A stretch of 64,000 nt of DNA from Parashewanella sp965200795 (lineage in GTDB: Bacteria > Pseudomonadota > Gammaproteobacteria > Enterobacterales > Shewanellaceae): the NCBI GenBank assembly GCA_965200795.1, contig CBDAVB010000013.1, positions 434,001 through 498,000 of the forward strand, written 5' to 3'. The notes below the pieces were generated by a model. The model made no database searches. It was not told where the DNA came from and saw only the letters and a list, made by a program, of their open reading frames with translations. Shown here piece after piece: positions 9,061-21,600 of the stretch (position 1 is its first letter; every line of letters begins with the position of its first letter). The translations under genes and the position numbers were made by a program.

Positions 9061-10089
9061 TTACAGCTCAATACTCGACAGTGAATGATGGGCGACAGGA
9101 TCAAACAGCAAACACAAATGGGTGAGTGACGTCCAGTCCTCGAAGCCGCGCTGTTTTAAATTTAACTCAATTTGCGACGTCATCGCCTGCATGTGCTCAA
9201 TTTGCGACAAACTCAGACGATTCAGGGCGTCCTGATACAAGGGCTTTCGTTTATCCCAGATACTAAACTTAGCCCAGAGCGTATTCAGGTTCCGGCGCTC
9301 CTGTTGCGCCCGCTTGAGCCTGGACAGGATGTTGAGCTCTTTAAACAGTGACCAGAGAACAACGGGCAGAGCGGTATCTTCCGCTTTTAACTGCGACAGC
9401 ATATGAATCGTTTTATTTTTCTTATTGGTCAGCAGGGCGTCAGTCAGCTGAAACACGTTAAAACGGGATTGATCATCAAAATAAGCGCTCAGTTGTTCCG
9501 CGGTGATCGGCTTTTCAGGTGACAGCAGCCGCAGGAGTTGTAATGCCTGATCCGCCGCTAACAGATTACCTTCGTAGAGGGTAACCAGCATAGCTCTGGC
9601 GTCAGGCTGCGGATGTAAACCGAAATATTTAACGCGGTTATCCAGCCAGCGCTGAAACCGCGGGCCTTCAGGCGTGTTACAAGGTAAGTAAATCCCTTGG
9701 CTGTCGAGATTTTTAAACCACTTAGCGCCGGTTTGCTCCGCGGTGACTTTAGCGCCCTGGACAATAAACAGGATATCCGGATCAGGCTGAGCCGATAACG
9801 TTTTAAGGATGGCCGCGCCTTCGGTGCCCGGTTTTGAATTGGGCAGGGTTAACTCAATAATTCGTCTGCTGGCAAACAGGCTCATGGCCTGCCATTCATT
9901 CAGTAAGTCTGTCCAGTTAAAGCCCGCTTCCTGATAGAGCTGAATCCGCTCTTCGAAACCCTGCTCGCGAGCCGCTTTTAAGATCCGCCGCTTACTGCTG
10001 TCAATCAGCCACGGATCATCACCGAACAAAAGGTAGCACGGCCTGACAGGTGAAAGATGCTTAAACAGCTGATCGGGAAACAGCTTCAT
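9061..10089 (-). CDS. holA: DNA polymerase III delta subunit
   Basis: HolA opens the beta sliding clamp within the clamp-loader complex. The 342-residue product has the usual length and the expected opening (MKLFPDQLFKHL), a degenerate AAA+ fold without Walker motifs and a helical C-terminal collar domain (about 210-330). It overlaps the lptE stop by one base (TAATG) and abuts nadD, which indicates translational coupling in one operon. Confidence 0.94.
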   Translation of the reverse strand: MKLFPDQLFKHLSPVRPCYLLFGDDPWLIDSSKRRILKAAREQGFEERIQLYQEAGFNWTDLLNEWQAMSLFASRRIIELTLPNSKPGTEGAAILKTLSAQPDPDILFIVQGAKVTAEQTGAKWFKNLDSQGIYLPCNTPEGPRFQRWLDNRVKYFGLHPQPDARAMLVTLYEGNLLAADQALQLLRLLSPEKPITAEQLSAYFDDQSRFNVFQLTDALLTNKKNKTIHMLSQLKAEDTALPVVLWSLFKELNILSRLKRAQQERRNLNTLWAKFSIWDKRKPLYQDALNRLSLSQIEHMQAMTSQIELNLKQRGFEDWTSLTHLCLLFDPVAHHSLSSIEL

Positions 10090-10577
10090 TACTCAGCCGC
10101 CGCAATCGTCTGTACGATTTTATCCGCTGCCTGAACCCGCATTTCTTTGACTAACAAGTCCATCTCACGGCTTTTTGCCAGCGCGGTTCGCGGATCGTCC
10201 TGATAATCCCGGCGGATAATCACGTCATAAGGCACGGCTTCTTTATCCGCAAGCGCGATGGTGAAGTTAACGTGATAAATCAGTTCGTACTCAGCGACAT
10301 TACCCGTCGGGTAAAGTGACAAGGTTGAGCGTTCTAAACTGTCTTTAATAAGATTGAGTCTCGGCGCGGCCTGTAAATCGTCAACCAGAGTGATGTTATT
10401 AAAACGTAACCGCTTTCTTACTAAGCGGGTCAGCTCAGAGTATTTATCCCGGCTGGTCAGGTTCATATTCCTGAAATCAGCGGGTATGGAATAACTGCTT
10501 TGTAATTTAAAGCCGCAACCGGCACTGAGCATAACGCTCAGTGCCGTCAGAGCCAAAACGACGCGTTTAATGAGCAT
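10089..10577 (-). CDS. lptE: LPS-assembly lipoprotein LptE
   Basis: LptE is the outer-membrane lipoprotein plug of LptD, which places LPS in the outer leaflet. The 162-residue protein begins with a lipoprotein signal whose lipobox LSAGC ends at Cys21, followed by GFKLQSS, typical of LptE. The rest predicts the mixed alpha/beta fold of the family. It lies between leuS and holA as in Escherichia. Processing would need Lnt, which is encoded at 15890-17446. Confidence 0.94.
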   Translation of the reverse strand: MLIKRVVLALTALSVMLSAGCGFKLQSSYSIPADFRNMNLTSRDKYSELTRLVRKRLRFNNITLVDDLQAAPRLNLIKDSLERSTLSLYPTGNVAEYELIYHVNFTIALADKEAVPYDVIIRRDYQDDPRTALAKSREMDLLVKEMRVQAADKIVQTIAAAE

Positions 10578-10592
10578 GTCCGGTTCAGTCCT

Positions 10593-13172
<2,580 letters not shown>

Positions 13173-13318
13173 CAATGATTTCTTCCGGCGAAAGCTGTAA
13201 ATTTGATCCAGTCCCTGGATAGGATCGGTAAATAGGCATAGGATAAACCATAAGAGGCCGGGCTTGAACTATAAATTCGTGTTTTGTTGACGATTCATGT
13301 GAATACGGAGTGACCAGA

Positions 13319-13819
13319 ATGAGCAAAAGAAGCAATGCGTTACTAGAGCTGTATCAAAATCTGATTTCGCAAGTTAAGACTGAGTATGAAAAGGACAATT
13401 CTCTGACCGCTAAGGATTTATACCAATCCGTGGCTCAAGGTAAGCGGTTTCTTAAGCTGAAAGCTGACGCGGATGAACAGGAGCTGAATCTCGTTGAAGA
13501 CTTTTTAAAACGTGATATCTCGACCTATCTTAATCAGCAGAACGACAAAAATATCGCCTCAAGCCCGACCGTACTCGCCATTGAGAACACGCTTTGGCAT
13601 TGGCTCGGTGAAATATCAGACAGAAGTCAGGTCGAGTGGCACGAGCTCGTGAACGAATTTAAACATCACGGTTTTTACCGGGCGGGTGAAATCGTCAGTC
13701 AGGGACGCATGATTTGCGCCAACTGCGGTCATGTCACGGAAGTGCAATTTGCCAGCGCGATTCCGGGCTGCCCGGTTTGTGACGGTGAGGAGTTCAGCCG
13801 TGAGCCGCTGAACCCTTAG
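13319..13819 (+). CDS. ybeL: Zinc-ribbon protein YbeL (DUF1451)
   Basis: This small cytoplasmic protein of unknown role is found next to leuS in many Gammaproteobacteria. The product has 166 residues: a helical N-terminal half and a C-terminal zinc ribbon with CANC (about residues 134-137) and CPVC (about 151-154). The ATG at 13319 is chosen over the upstream GTG because GGAG lies 8 bases before it. It is divergent from leuS with about 146 bp between, room for both promoters. Confidence 0.9.
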   Translation: MSKRSNALLELYQNLISQVKTEYEKDNSLTAKDLYQSVAQGKRFLKLKADADEQELNLVEDFLKRDISTYLNQQNDKNIASSPTVLAIENTLWHWLGEISDRSQVEWHELVNEFKHHGFYRAGEIVSQGRMICANCGHVTEVQFASAIPGCPVCDGEEFSREPLNP

Positions 13820-13885
13820 GCAGCCGCGGAAACATGAACATAATTTAATTTGACTGAATTAAGTTCGAGATTTACTTTTGAAAAG

Positions 13886-13913
13886 CCCGTCATCGACACC
13901 ATTTACTGACGGG
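13886..13913. terminator. Hairpin after ybeL
   Basis: A 7-bp stem, CCCGTCA/TGACGGG, has a 14-nt loop. On the minus strand it is followed by GCTTTTC, and on the plus strand by ATAATTT. Its position between ybeL and the next gene suggests transcription termination, but the T-tract is weak. Confidence 0.35.
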
Positions 13914-13918
13914 ATAAT

Positions 13919-15445
13919 TTGGCGATTGAACATTCATATTTATTCAATGATCAGTTTCTAGCGGCTTCTAGCGGCATGAGTCTTAAATTCAGCCGTTGCC
14001 CGATGTCATTATTATTCGCTTGTGAAAACTCATCGGAGGTTGCGGTGGAAGTAAAAGTTAAATCTCATGATGCTTTCAGCATGTATAGTACTCAGCCCGT
14101 TCACGGTACAGCAGAAAACAGAAAAAAATTATCGCCGCGTCTTATAACTGAGCTGGCCGAAGCAATTGTTGAGGAGATTCGTCAAGGCCGGGACGAAACT
14201 GAAATTAATCAATTATGCCGGGAATTTCAAAACCTGCTTTTCCCCGCGAGATCTTCCCAGCGTTTTATCTCACCTGAAACGATTTCAAGGGACGTGCAAA
14301 ACTTATTATACTGTTTTACCAGAGATAATAATATTGACTTAGACGGTATCCTGGAACGGTTATCTCCTTTGTTAGCGAAAATAAAAGGTGATGAAATCAA
14401 AACTCGTTTGCCCCCGGGCGAGCCTGTGACACAGTCACTTCCCGCCTTTACTGCACGTTCAAAAGAACCTGCCCGGCCGGTTGACGTCTTTATGGCCGAT
14501 GTTAAGGAAAAAAATCAACAACTCCGCCACTGTTTAAACCGGATTGTTACCGCGTCAGCAGAATGCGTAAAAAAGAATTCTGATCAATCTGAGCAAATTG
14601 AAAAACTGACAAGAGAAAATAATCAATTAAAGCGGGATAATGAAGCGCTGCGACAAGATCTTCAGGCAGGCGTGCCCCCTAAGCCCGTAAACGGAAGCTT
14701 TGCTAAGCCTGCTTCTTCAGTTAATAATACTATGAAAAATACTCATGAACTGATTGATGCTCTGCTTTTTCAACTAAGTGAAAAAGATAAAACCATCCGT
14801 CAATTGCGTCAAGAACACAAATCAGAAGACGGGTCGCTGAAATCCCAGCAGGCACCGGAACAAAGAGATATACCGGCATTTGCCGCTGCGACAGATGCGT
14901 TGAGTTTTAATGAGGTGCCTGTTAAAGAGGAACAACAGTCACGATGTTCTCGACAACAAGATATGTTGCTGGAACAATTAAGGCAAACAAGGCAAAGGGT
15001 TATGGGAGTTGAATCCGGACACGGACATAGCTTTCAAACTAACGGCTTTAGCACCGGCGGCGCTTCATCTTCCGCGGAAACACCGGCCGCAGTAGTTATG
15101 CCGGCTAAACCAGAACCGGCACGCCATTTAGTAATACCTGATACGGACGAAGTCCAAAAGGAACCATCTCCCGAATTTATATCAAAGTGGATTCCTTTTT
15201 TGCAGACAAAGTGGCAGGCTGTTATTGAAAAAGTTATTCCGGATAGTCTAACTTTTTATGACGTAAAGAGAGTTAATCATAACTCAGATGATGCTTTGAA
15301 ATATGCTTTGAAAAAATGGCCGGTGAAAACTTACGCTGATTTTGCCCGCATCGTTTTTAACGCTTTTTCAGATGATTCGCCTGAACTGGCTGAGGAGTAC
15401 GGCTATCTCATTCTTGAAAGAAAGACGGCAGAATTGCCGTTATAA
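13919..15445 (+). CDS. Hypothetical protein with coiled coil and death-fold-like C-terminus
   Basis: The 508-residue soluble product has no signal peptide. A helical N-terminal region is followed by a coiled coil (about residues 195-240, KLTRENNQLKRDNEALRQDL), a disordered Pro/Ser-rich stretch (about 330-415) and a compact helical C-terminal domain (about 420-505). That last domain shows the spaced W, D, L, W and LAE pattern of animal death domains (KWQAVIEKVIP, YALKKWPVKTYADF, ELAEEYGYLI). I infer a death-fold-like domain; only a profile search can decide. The assigned TTG start is weak. ATG codons at 13976 and 14003 are alternatives. It sits alone between ybeL and lnt, where Escherichia has no such gene. 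Confidence 0.6.
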   Translation: MAIEHSYLFNDQFLAASSGMSLKFSRCPMSLLFACENSSEVAVEVKVKSHDAFSMYSTQPVHGTAENRKKLSPRLITELAEAIVEEIRQGRDETEINQLCREFQNLLFPARSSQRFISPETISRDVQNLLYCFTRDNNIDLDGILERLSPLLAKIKGDEIKTRLPPGEPVTQSLPAFTARSKEPARPVDVFMADVKEKNQQLRHCLNRIVTASAECVKKNSDQSEQIEKLTRENNQLKRDNEALRQDLQAGVPPKPVNGSFAKPASSVNNTMKNTHELIDALLFQLSEKDKTIRQLRQEHKSEDGSLKSQQAPEQRDIPAFAAATDALSFNEVPVKEEQQSRCSRQQDMLLEQLRQTRQRVMGVESGHGHSFQTNGFSTGGASSSAETPAAVVMPAKPEPARHLVIPDTDEVQKEPSPEFISKWIPFLQTKWQAVIEKVIPDSLTFYDVKRVNHNSDDALKYALKKWPVKTYADFARIVFNAFSDDSPELAEEYGYLILERKTAELPL

Positions 15446-15889
15446 ACAGCTGTCGATAACATATTCGTTTATTTTAAGAATCCGGTATGTTTGCGACAAC
15501 TTTCGACGCGACCCTTTAACTTGCCGTTTTCATCGTTTCAGGCCGGATAACGGGCCGCCGGCGGATTGTCAACCCGGAGCAGCTTCGCAAGCTTTATCCT
15601 TATTTTTTCCGGCCCGTGCCTGTTGTTTATCGTCACTTCGTCGGGAGATACCAAAATGAAAACCATTCAATGAACGAATAAGAAAGCCCGGCATTTTTTT
15701 TGTTTACTGAAAACAGTGAGCTTTCTTAAGGTTTGTATTAAGAAATCCTGAAAAATGTTCAGTAAATTGCCGCTGACTGTATTATGTATAATTAGAAAAG
15801 CGGTTAAGCGGCCTCACTTATTCGCTGAAAAGCCCTGCTACCGGCAGCCCTGATCGCAAAAATCATTATCCGCTTTTTATATCAATAGC
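15446..15889. other. Non-coding gap with a degenerate copy of dispersed repeat A
   Basis: No convincing gene is present. Bases 15775-15840 resemble the inner part of the repeat at 8285-8416 and 56273-56393 (AGAAAAGCGGTTAAGC, CACTTATTCGCTGAA). The T-run at 15694-15701 after AGCCCGGC may end the upstream transcript. Confidence 0.45.
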
Positions 15890-17446
15890 TTAACGGCGGG
15901 TAATGAGTTTTCTCAGTAATCCTGAAACGACTAAAACACCACAAAGAATCAATACCGGCGACTGACCTAAACGATAAAATAAGGTTTCACCTTTTACCGG
16001 TCTGATGTCAGCCCGTAATACTCCGGTTTCAAACTGCGGCAGTCTGCCGGTGATTTTTCCGTGTTCGTTAACGACGGCGGTGACGCCGTTATTGGTCGCT
16101 CTGATTAGCGGGCGCCCTAATTCCAGTGCCCGCATCTGGGCGATTTGCATATGCTGCAGCGGCCCGATAGAGGTGCCGAACCAGGCATCATTAGAAACGG
16201 TAAGCAGTACGTCGCTATCGGTTTTTAAGTTGGCTCTTACCTGCTCAGGGAAGGCGATTTCATAACAAATAGCCGTGGTAAAGCGAAACCCCAGGGCCCG
16301 TAAATCCGGCTGAACGTACGGGCCGCGGGTAAATGACGACATGGGTAAATTAAACAGGGGCGCGACCGGACGCAGTAAATCCTGCAGCGGCACAAACTCA
16401 CCGACAGGCAGTAAGTGATGTTTTTTATACCGGTTAGTACCGTCGGCCTTGTAGTCACCGTGAGACTGCTTTTTAGTCCGGCTATTGCCGAGCACGATCA
16501 TTTGATTGAAAAACTCACTATTTCTCAGCCCGATAATACCGGTAATAATCGCGCTGTCGTTTAAGTTGGCGGCTTGATCAGCGCCGGCGAGAAACTGAGC
16601 GACATTCGGATCGATTTGCGGCGCCGGAACCGCCGCCTCCGGCCAGATGATGACGTCAGCGTCAAAGTTTTCTCTGGTCAGATCCATGTACTTCATAAGG
16701 GTCGGCCATAAAGCCTCCGGCCGCCACTTGGTGCTCTGAGGAATATTGCCTTGCACCATTGCCAGTTTGAATGACTTACCGTCCTGATGAATATCAGAAA
16801 GTGAAGGCGAGAGCCGGGTGGCCGCGGCGATAAGCGGAAACAACAGGAGCAGAGGCAGAAGCTTTCGCTGTAACGCCAGCGCGACGCAGCCTGAGATCAG
16901 CATAAGTACATAGCTTAACCCCAGCGCGCCGATGCTCGGGGCGAGCGGCGCAAGCGGACCTTCTGTCTGCGAGTAACCCGCCCAAAGCCAGGGGAAACCA
17001 TAAGCGCCCAGTCCGCGCAGCCACTCAAACCCCGTCCACAGCGCGGGAAACAGCAGTAAGGTGTGAAAAATACCCGGCTTTGAACCTGCTATTTTTCGGC
17101 TCAGATACCCGGCGAAAGCAGGAAAAAGCGCCTGAACTAAAGCCAGAAGCGCCGTTAAAAATAACGAGGCGCCAAGCGGAATGCCGCCGTATTCAGCCAT
17201 ACTGACATGAACCCAGCTGATGCCGACGGCAAAGTAACCGAAGCCGAAGCTTAACCAGTATCCGAAGCCGGATTCAGGTGAGAGCGAAGCGGACTGCCGA
17301 AGAGAAAAGGCAAAAGCTAAAGGTAAGATTATCCAAATATCATACGGAGCAAACGCCAGGGTACAGGCGGCTCCGGCTAAAAAAGCGGCCGCTAAGCGCA
17401 AAAACCTGTGGCCGTCTTCGGTATCAGTGTTAAAAAGATCAGGCAT
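15890..17446 (-). CDS. lnt: Apolipoprotein N-acyltransferase
   Basis: Lnt adds the third acyl chain to lipoproteins in the inner membrane. The 518-residue protein has six or more N-terminal membrane helices (about residues 12-210) and a periplasmic nitrilase-like domain with the triad visible as the Glu in IIWPEAAVP, the Lys in KHHLLPVGEF and the Cys in AICYEIAF. Its start overlaps the corC stop, so it is translationally coupled to the miaB-to-lnt operon. Order and length match Escherichia. Confidence 0.97.
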   Translation of the reverse strand: MPDLFNTDTEDGHRFLRLAAAFLAGAACTLAFAPYDIWIILPLAFAFSLRQSASLSPESGFGYWLSFGFGYFAVGISWVHVSMAEYGGIPLGASLFLTALLALVQALFPAFAGYLSRKIAGSKPGIFHTLLLFPALWTGFEWLRGLGAYGFPWLWAGYSQTEGPLAPLAPSIGALGLSYVLMLISGCVALALQRKLLPLLLLFPLIAAATRLSPSLSDIHQDGKSFKLAMVQGNIPQSTKWRPEALWPTLMKYMDLTRENFDADVIIWPEAAVPAPQIDPNVAQFLAGADQAANLNDSAIITGIIGLRNSEFFNQMIVLGNSRTKKQSHGDYKADGTNRYKKHHLLPVGEFVPLQDLLRPVAPLFNLPMSSFTRGPYVQPDLRALGFRFTTAICYEIAFPEQVRANLKTDSDVLLTVSNDAWFGTSIGPLQHMQIAQMRALELGRPLIRATNNGVTAVVNEHGKITGRLPQFETGVLRADIRPVKGETLFYRLGQSPVLILCGVLVVSGLLRKLITRR

Positions 17447-18299
17447 GCTCCTCCGGCAACTTCACTCGCAATTGAATCAGCCTGCGAGTATCCGCGTTGG
17501 TGACTTTAAATTCAAACCCTCCGATGGTAATTTCCTCATCCCGCTCAGGAAGACGGCCGAAAGCGTGCGAAACTAAACCGCCGACCGTATCAAATTCCTC
17601 ATCGCTGAATTGAGTGTTAAACTCCTGGTTGAAGTCCTCAATGGTGGTCAGCGCCCTGATTAAGTAAACCGTATTGTTGACGCGGCGGATTTCAAACTCT
17701 CCCTCACTTTCGTGATCAAACTCATCCTGGATCTCACCGACGATTTCCTCAAGAATATCCTCAATCGTTACCAGACCGGAAACGCCGCCGTACTCGTCGA
17801 CGACTATGGCCATGTGATAACGTTCACTGCGGAATTCCTTAAGGAGAATATCAACGCGTTTGCTTTCCGGCACGACAACGGCGGGACGAATCACTTTATC
17901 GACGGAAAAGTCCTCATCACTTTGATTAAAACCGAACTTCAGCAGGTCTTTGGCCAGTAAAATGCCTTCTATGTGATCTTTATCTTCGTTGATAACGGGA
18001 AAACGTGAATGCGCGGAAGTAATGACTGTGCTGAGAAGCGCGTCAATGGAGTCATCAATGTTCAGAGTGACAATCTGAACCCGCGGGATCATGATATCGC
18101 GAACCCTGAGGTCGGATACCTCAAGAACACCTTTAATCATCTCCCGGGTGTCTTCGGTGATCAAGTCACGCTGTTCGGCGTCATCAATGACTTCAACTAA
18201 CTCTTCTCGGTTCTGAGGCTCGCCCTGAAACAACTGCGTTACTTTATCAAGCCAGCCTTTCTTATGGGCGTTTATACTCGGGGGGATGTCGTCACTCAT
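17439..18299 (-). CDS. corC: CorC/HlyC-family CBS-domain protein
   Basis: This cytoplasmic protein is linked to magnesium/cobalt efflux and membrane homeostasis. The product has about 286 residues: a pair of CBS domains (about 65-185, opening RDIMIPR) and a C-terminal CorC_HlyC domain with DTVGGLV. The start MSDDIPPS at 18299 matches Escherichia CorC. An ATG ten codons upstream (18329) is possible. It lies between ybeY and lnt in the conserved order and overlaps lnt by 8 bp. Confidence 0.94.
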   Translation of the reverse strand: MSDDIPPSINAHKKGWLDKVTQLFQGEPQNREELVEVIDDAEQRDLITEDTREMIKGVLEVSDLRVRDIMIPRVQIVTLNIDDSIDALLSTVITSAHSRFPVINEDKDHIEGILLAKDLLKFGFNQSDEDFSVDKVIRPAVVVPESKRVDILLKEFRSERYHMAIVVDEYGGVSGLVTIEDILEEIVGEIQDEFDHESEGEFEIRRVNNTVYLIRALTTIEDFNQEFNTQFSDEEFDTVGGLVSHAFGRLPERDEEITIGGFEFKVTNADTRRLIQLRVKLPEEHA

Positions 18300-18344
18300 A
18301 GTCTCTCGCTTAGCGTAATTCTGACTCATTCAAAATCGGTCTAA

Positions 18345-18800
18345 TTATTGTTCCTTATACGGATTTTCAAATCCTAAACTTTCAATCAATCGCGTTTCTA
18401 ACGATTCCATTTCAACGGCCTCGTCATTGTCAATATGATCATACCCTAGCAGATGCAGGCATCCATGTACAACCATATGCGCCCAGTGAGATTCCAGGGA
18501 CTTATTTTGTTCTTTCGCCTCGGCGGCGACCACATCGGCGGCGATGATCAAATCGCCCAATAAAGGCAGCGTTACGCCCGGCGGAGCCTCGAACGGAAAA
18601 GATAACACATTGGTCGGTTTATCTTTTCCACGGTACGCCGAATTCAGTGACCGGCTTTCATCATTCTCAACGATACGAACGGTCAGCTCAGCCCGATCCG
18701 CCCGGGCTTTGAGCGCCGCTGCCGCCCAAAGCTCAATGTCCTGGCGGCCCGGTAAATTTTCAGCTTCAGAAGCAATCTGCAGATCGAGATCAAGCTTCAT
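18345..18800 (-). CDS. ybeY: Endoribonuclease YbeY
   Basis: YbeY is a zinc-dependent RNase for 16S rRNA 3'-end maturation and ribosome quality control. The 151-residue protein carries the HGCLHLLGYDH zinc motif near residue 115, with all three histidines. It overlaps the 3' end of ybeZ by 11 bp and precedes corC, the standard operon layout. Confidence 0.97.
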   Translation of the reverse strand: MKLDLDLQIASEAENLPGRQDIELWAAAALKARADRAELTVRIVENDESRSLNSAYRGKDKPTNVLSFPFEAPPGVTLPLLGDLIIAADVVAAEAKEQNKSLESHWAHMVVHGCLHLLGYDHIDNDEAVEMESLETRLIESLGFENPYKEQ

Positions 18801-19836
18801 CCGTGTTGCCCTCAGAGGCTTTTTTCAGCGCCTGCTCATGACGGACTCTGGCTGCCTGAACCCGCATTTCATGCTCTTCGTAAGCCTCAACAATACGAGC
18901 GACGACAGGGTGGCGCACGACATCATGGGAAGCGAAGAAGTTGATGCTGATTTCGTTCACTTTACTCAGTACCTCAACCGCATGACGTAAACCGGATTTG
19001 GTGTTTTTCGGTAAGTCTATCTGAGTGACGTCACCGGTAATCACCGCGCGTGAGTTAAAGCCGATACGGGTCAGGAACATTTTCATCTGTTCAACCGTGG
19101 TGTTCTGGCTTTCGTCGAGAATAATAAAAGCGTCATTGAGCGTACGGCCGCGCATGTAGGCCAGCGGAGCGACTTCGATGACGTTCTTCTCAATCAGGCG
19201 TTCTACTTTCTCAAAACCCAGCATTTCAAATAGCGCGTCATACAGAGGCCGCAGATAAGGGTCGACCTTCTGGCTTAAATCGCCCGGTAAGAAACCGAGT
19301 TTCTCACCCGCTTCGACCGCCGGACGAGTTAACAGAATACGACGAATTTCCTGACGCTCTAACGCGTCTACCGCCGCGGCTACCGCGAGGTAGGTTTTAC
19401 CTGTGCCCGCCGGGCCGACACCAAAAGTAATATCGTGGCGCACAATATTAGCGATGTACTGGCGCTGATTCGGATTACGGGGTTTAATCACGCCGCGACG
19501 GGTTTTAATGAATAACTCTTTATCGCCGGTGCTGTCGTAGGCTTCAACCGATACCGCTTCCTGAATCGCGATGTGAACCTGCTCAGGTTCCAGATCCGGC
19601 GTGCTGCCTTTTACCGGCTGGGTTTCCAAATACAAATCTTTGAGCAGGTTGTTCGCTGTCAGACAGTTCCGCGCCTGACCCACAATCGTAAAGTGATTAT
19701 CACGGTAACTGATCTCAACACCGATCCGGCGCTCTAACTGCTTGATATTATCATCGAAAGGTCCGCAAAGGGCGGCAAGTCGGCGTGGTTCGGCAGGTTC
19801 TAGATACAAATTGAGAGTGGTGAGTTTACTGGACAA
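18790..19836 (-). CDS. ybeZ: PhoH-like ATPase YbeZ
   Basis: YbeZ is a PhoH-family NTPase that works with YbeY in RNA metabolism. The 348 residues include a short KH-like N-terminal region, Walker A GPAGTGKT (about 138-145) and Walker B with FIILDESQN (about 234-242). It is separated from miaB by a hairpin, so miaB readthrough or a separate promoter may serve this gene. Confidence 0.96.
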   Translation of the reverse strand: MSSKLTTLNLYLEPAEPRRLAALCGPFDDNIKQLERRIGVEISYRDNHFTIVGQARNCLTANNLLKDLYLETQPVKGSTPDLEPEQVHIAIQEAVSVEAYDSTGDKELFIKTRRGVIKPRNPNQRQYIANIVRHDITFGVGPAGTGKTYLAVAAAVDALERQEIRRILLTRPAVEAGEKLGFLPGDLSQKVDPYLRPLYDALFEMLGFEKVERLIEKNVIEVAPLAYMRGRTLNDAFIILDESQNTTVEQMKMFLTRIGFNSRAVITGDVTQIDLPKNTKSGLRHAVEVLSKVNEISINFFASHDVVRHPVVARIVEAYEEHEMRVQAARVRHEQALKKASEGNTDEA

Positions 19837-19924
19837 GTATGTCGCTCCAAATTTCCGGCGTCGTTTATCTTTAATTTTATCAGACTTCTCAGAAAATCAA
19901 AGCCGCCTTAATCGTCATGACTAT

Positions 19925-19970
19925 AAAAGAAAAGTCGCGGAAGCGGCCTTTGTCACTGCCGCGGCTTTTC
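19925..19970 (-). terminator. Hairpin between miaB and ybeZ
   Basis: A 12-bp stem (19929-19940 and 19959-19970, with one G-T pair) begins 3 bp after the miaB stop. On the minus strand it is followed by TTTT. It looks like an attenuating terminator within the operon. Confidence 0.7.
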
Positions 19971-19972
19971 GA

Positions 19973-21397
19973 TTAAGGGGTAAAGGTTGCCACGCCTGTA
20001 TCATCTTCCGTCTTATGCCCGGCGACGATATCTCCCGGACGAAGGCCGCGGCGTAAATCCATTTCCTCTTCACCGCGGATAAACTTACCACGCAGTGAGT
20101 TGGTATAAACGTCGGCGATTTCGACATCCGCGAACTGACCGATGTGCTTCGGCTGACCCTCAAAATTAACGACACGGTTATTCTCGGTGCGTCCGCAAAG
20201 CTCCATCGGGTTTTTGACTGAAGGGCCTTCAACCAGAATACGCTGAACGGTTCCCATCATGTGACGGCTGTAGCGCGTCGCATACTGAGTGATTTGACGC
20301 TGCAATCTCGCGAGGCGCTGTTTCTTCTCTTCAAGCGAAACGTCATCGGGTAAATCGGCCGCCGGGGTTCCCGGGCGGGCACTGTAGATAAAGCTGAAGC
20401 TGTGATCGAACCCGATATCCGTGATCAGCTTCATGGTGTCTTCAAAGTCCCGCACCGTCTCACCCGGGAAGCCGACGATAAAGTCAGAGCTGATTAGAAT
20501 ATCAGGACGGGCTTTACGTAAGCGACGGATGATCGACTTGTACTCCAGCGCCGTATGACCGCGTTTCATTGCCGTCAGAATCCGGTCTGAACCGGACTGA
20601 ACCGGCAGGTGTAAGAAACTCACGAGTTCAGGCGTGTCAGCGTAAACGTCAATAATGTCCTGAGTAAACTCAATCGGATGGCTGGTGGTGAAACGCACAC
20701 GGTCGATACCGTCAACGGCCGCCACGTATCTCAGTAACTCAGCGAAGGTACAAATGTCACCGTCATGGGTTTCACCGCGGTAAGCGTTTACGTTCTGGCC
20801 GAGCAGGTTGACTTCGCGCACGCCTTGCTCAGCCAGTTGCGCGACTTCAAGAATGACGTCATCAAGCGGACGGCTGACTTCTTCGCCGCGGGTGTACGGT
20901 ACGACGCAGAACGAGCAGTATTTGCTGCAGCCTTCCATAACGGAGACGAATGCCGCCGGACCCCCGGCGCGCGGTTCCGGCAGACGGTCAAATTTCTCAA
21001 TTTCAGGGAAGCTGACGTCAATAACGGCTTTTTCGCCTTTCTTAACCTGCTCCACCATCTCCGGAAGGCGGTGTAAGGTCTGCGGGCCAAAGATTAAATC
21101 CACGCACTGGGCGCGCTCTTTGATGTGCCTGCCTTCCTGTGTCGCGACACAGCCGCCGACACCGATAATCAGATCAGGATTCTTATCTTTTAAGGTTTTC
21201 CAGCGACCAAGCTGATGGAACACCTTTTCCTGTGCTTTTTCACGGATCGAGCAGGTGTTAAGTAACAGAACGTCCGCTTCCTCAGCTTCGTCCGTCAGGG
21301 TATAACCTTCATACTCTTGCATTAAATCGGCCATCTTTGCTGAGTCATACTCATTCATCTGACAGCCCCAGGTTTTGATGTGAAGTTTTTTACTCAT
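19973..21397 (-). CDS. miaB: tRNA-2-methylthio-N6-dimethylallyladenosine synthase
   Basis: MiaB methylthiolates i6A37 in tRNAs that read UNN codons. The 474-residue radical-SAM enzyme has three N-terminal cysteines for the auxiliary cluster (TWGCQMN, LLNTCSI, GVGGCVA), the SAM motif CSKYCSFC near residue 157 and a C-terminal TRAM domain. It heads the operon to lnt and is divergent from ubiF, as in Escherichia, except that a foreign-looking gene now lies between them. Confidence 0.97.
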   Translation of the reverse strand: MSKKLHIKTWGCQMNEYDSAKMADLMQEYEGYTLTDEAEEADVLLLNTCSIREKAQEKVFHQLGRWKTLKDKNPDLIIGVGGCVATQEGRHIKERAQCVDLIFGPQTLHRLPEMVEQVKKGEKAVIDVSFPEIEKFDRLPEPRAGGPAAFVSVMEGCSKYCSFCVVPYTRGEEVSRPLDDVILEVAQLAEQGVREVNLLGQNVNAYRGETHDGDICTFAELLRYVAAVDGIDRVRFTTSHPIEFTQDIIDVYADTPELVSFLHLPVQSGSDRILTAMKRGHTALEYKSIIRRLRKARPDILISSDFIVGFPGETVRDFEDTMKLITDIGFDHSFSFIYSARPGTPAADLPDDVSLEEKKQRLARLQRQITQYATRYSRHMMGTVQRILVEGPSVKNPMELCGRTENNRVVNFEGQPKHIGQFADVEIADVYTNSLRGKFIRGEEEMDLRRGLRPGDIVAGHKTEDDTGVATFTP

Positions 21398-21600
21398 CAG
21401 TTTGGTTCGCTCATAACGCTCGGAAAAAAATAGCGGGACATTCTACCTCTAAAGGGCAGGTCTGACTAGCTGTTGCGCGTATCTTACCGTGATTTCGCAC
21501 AGAAAAACCAAGCTATGATTTTGGTATGATTTTGGTATTGCCGGCGGATGATTAGCGCAAGATCAGGTGTTAACGTTAAATACCCGCTTACTGAAGATTA

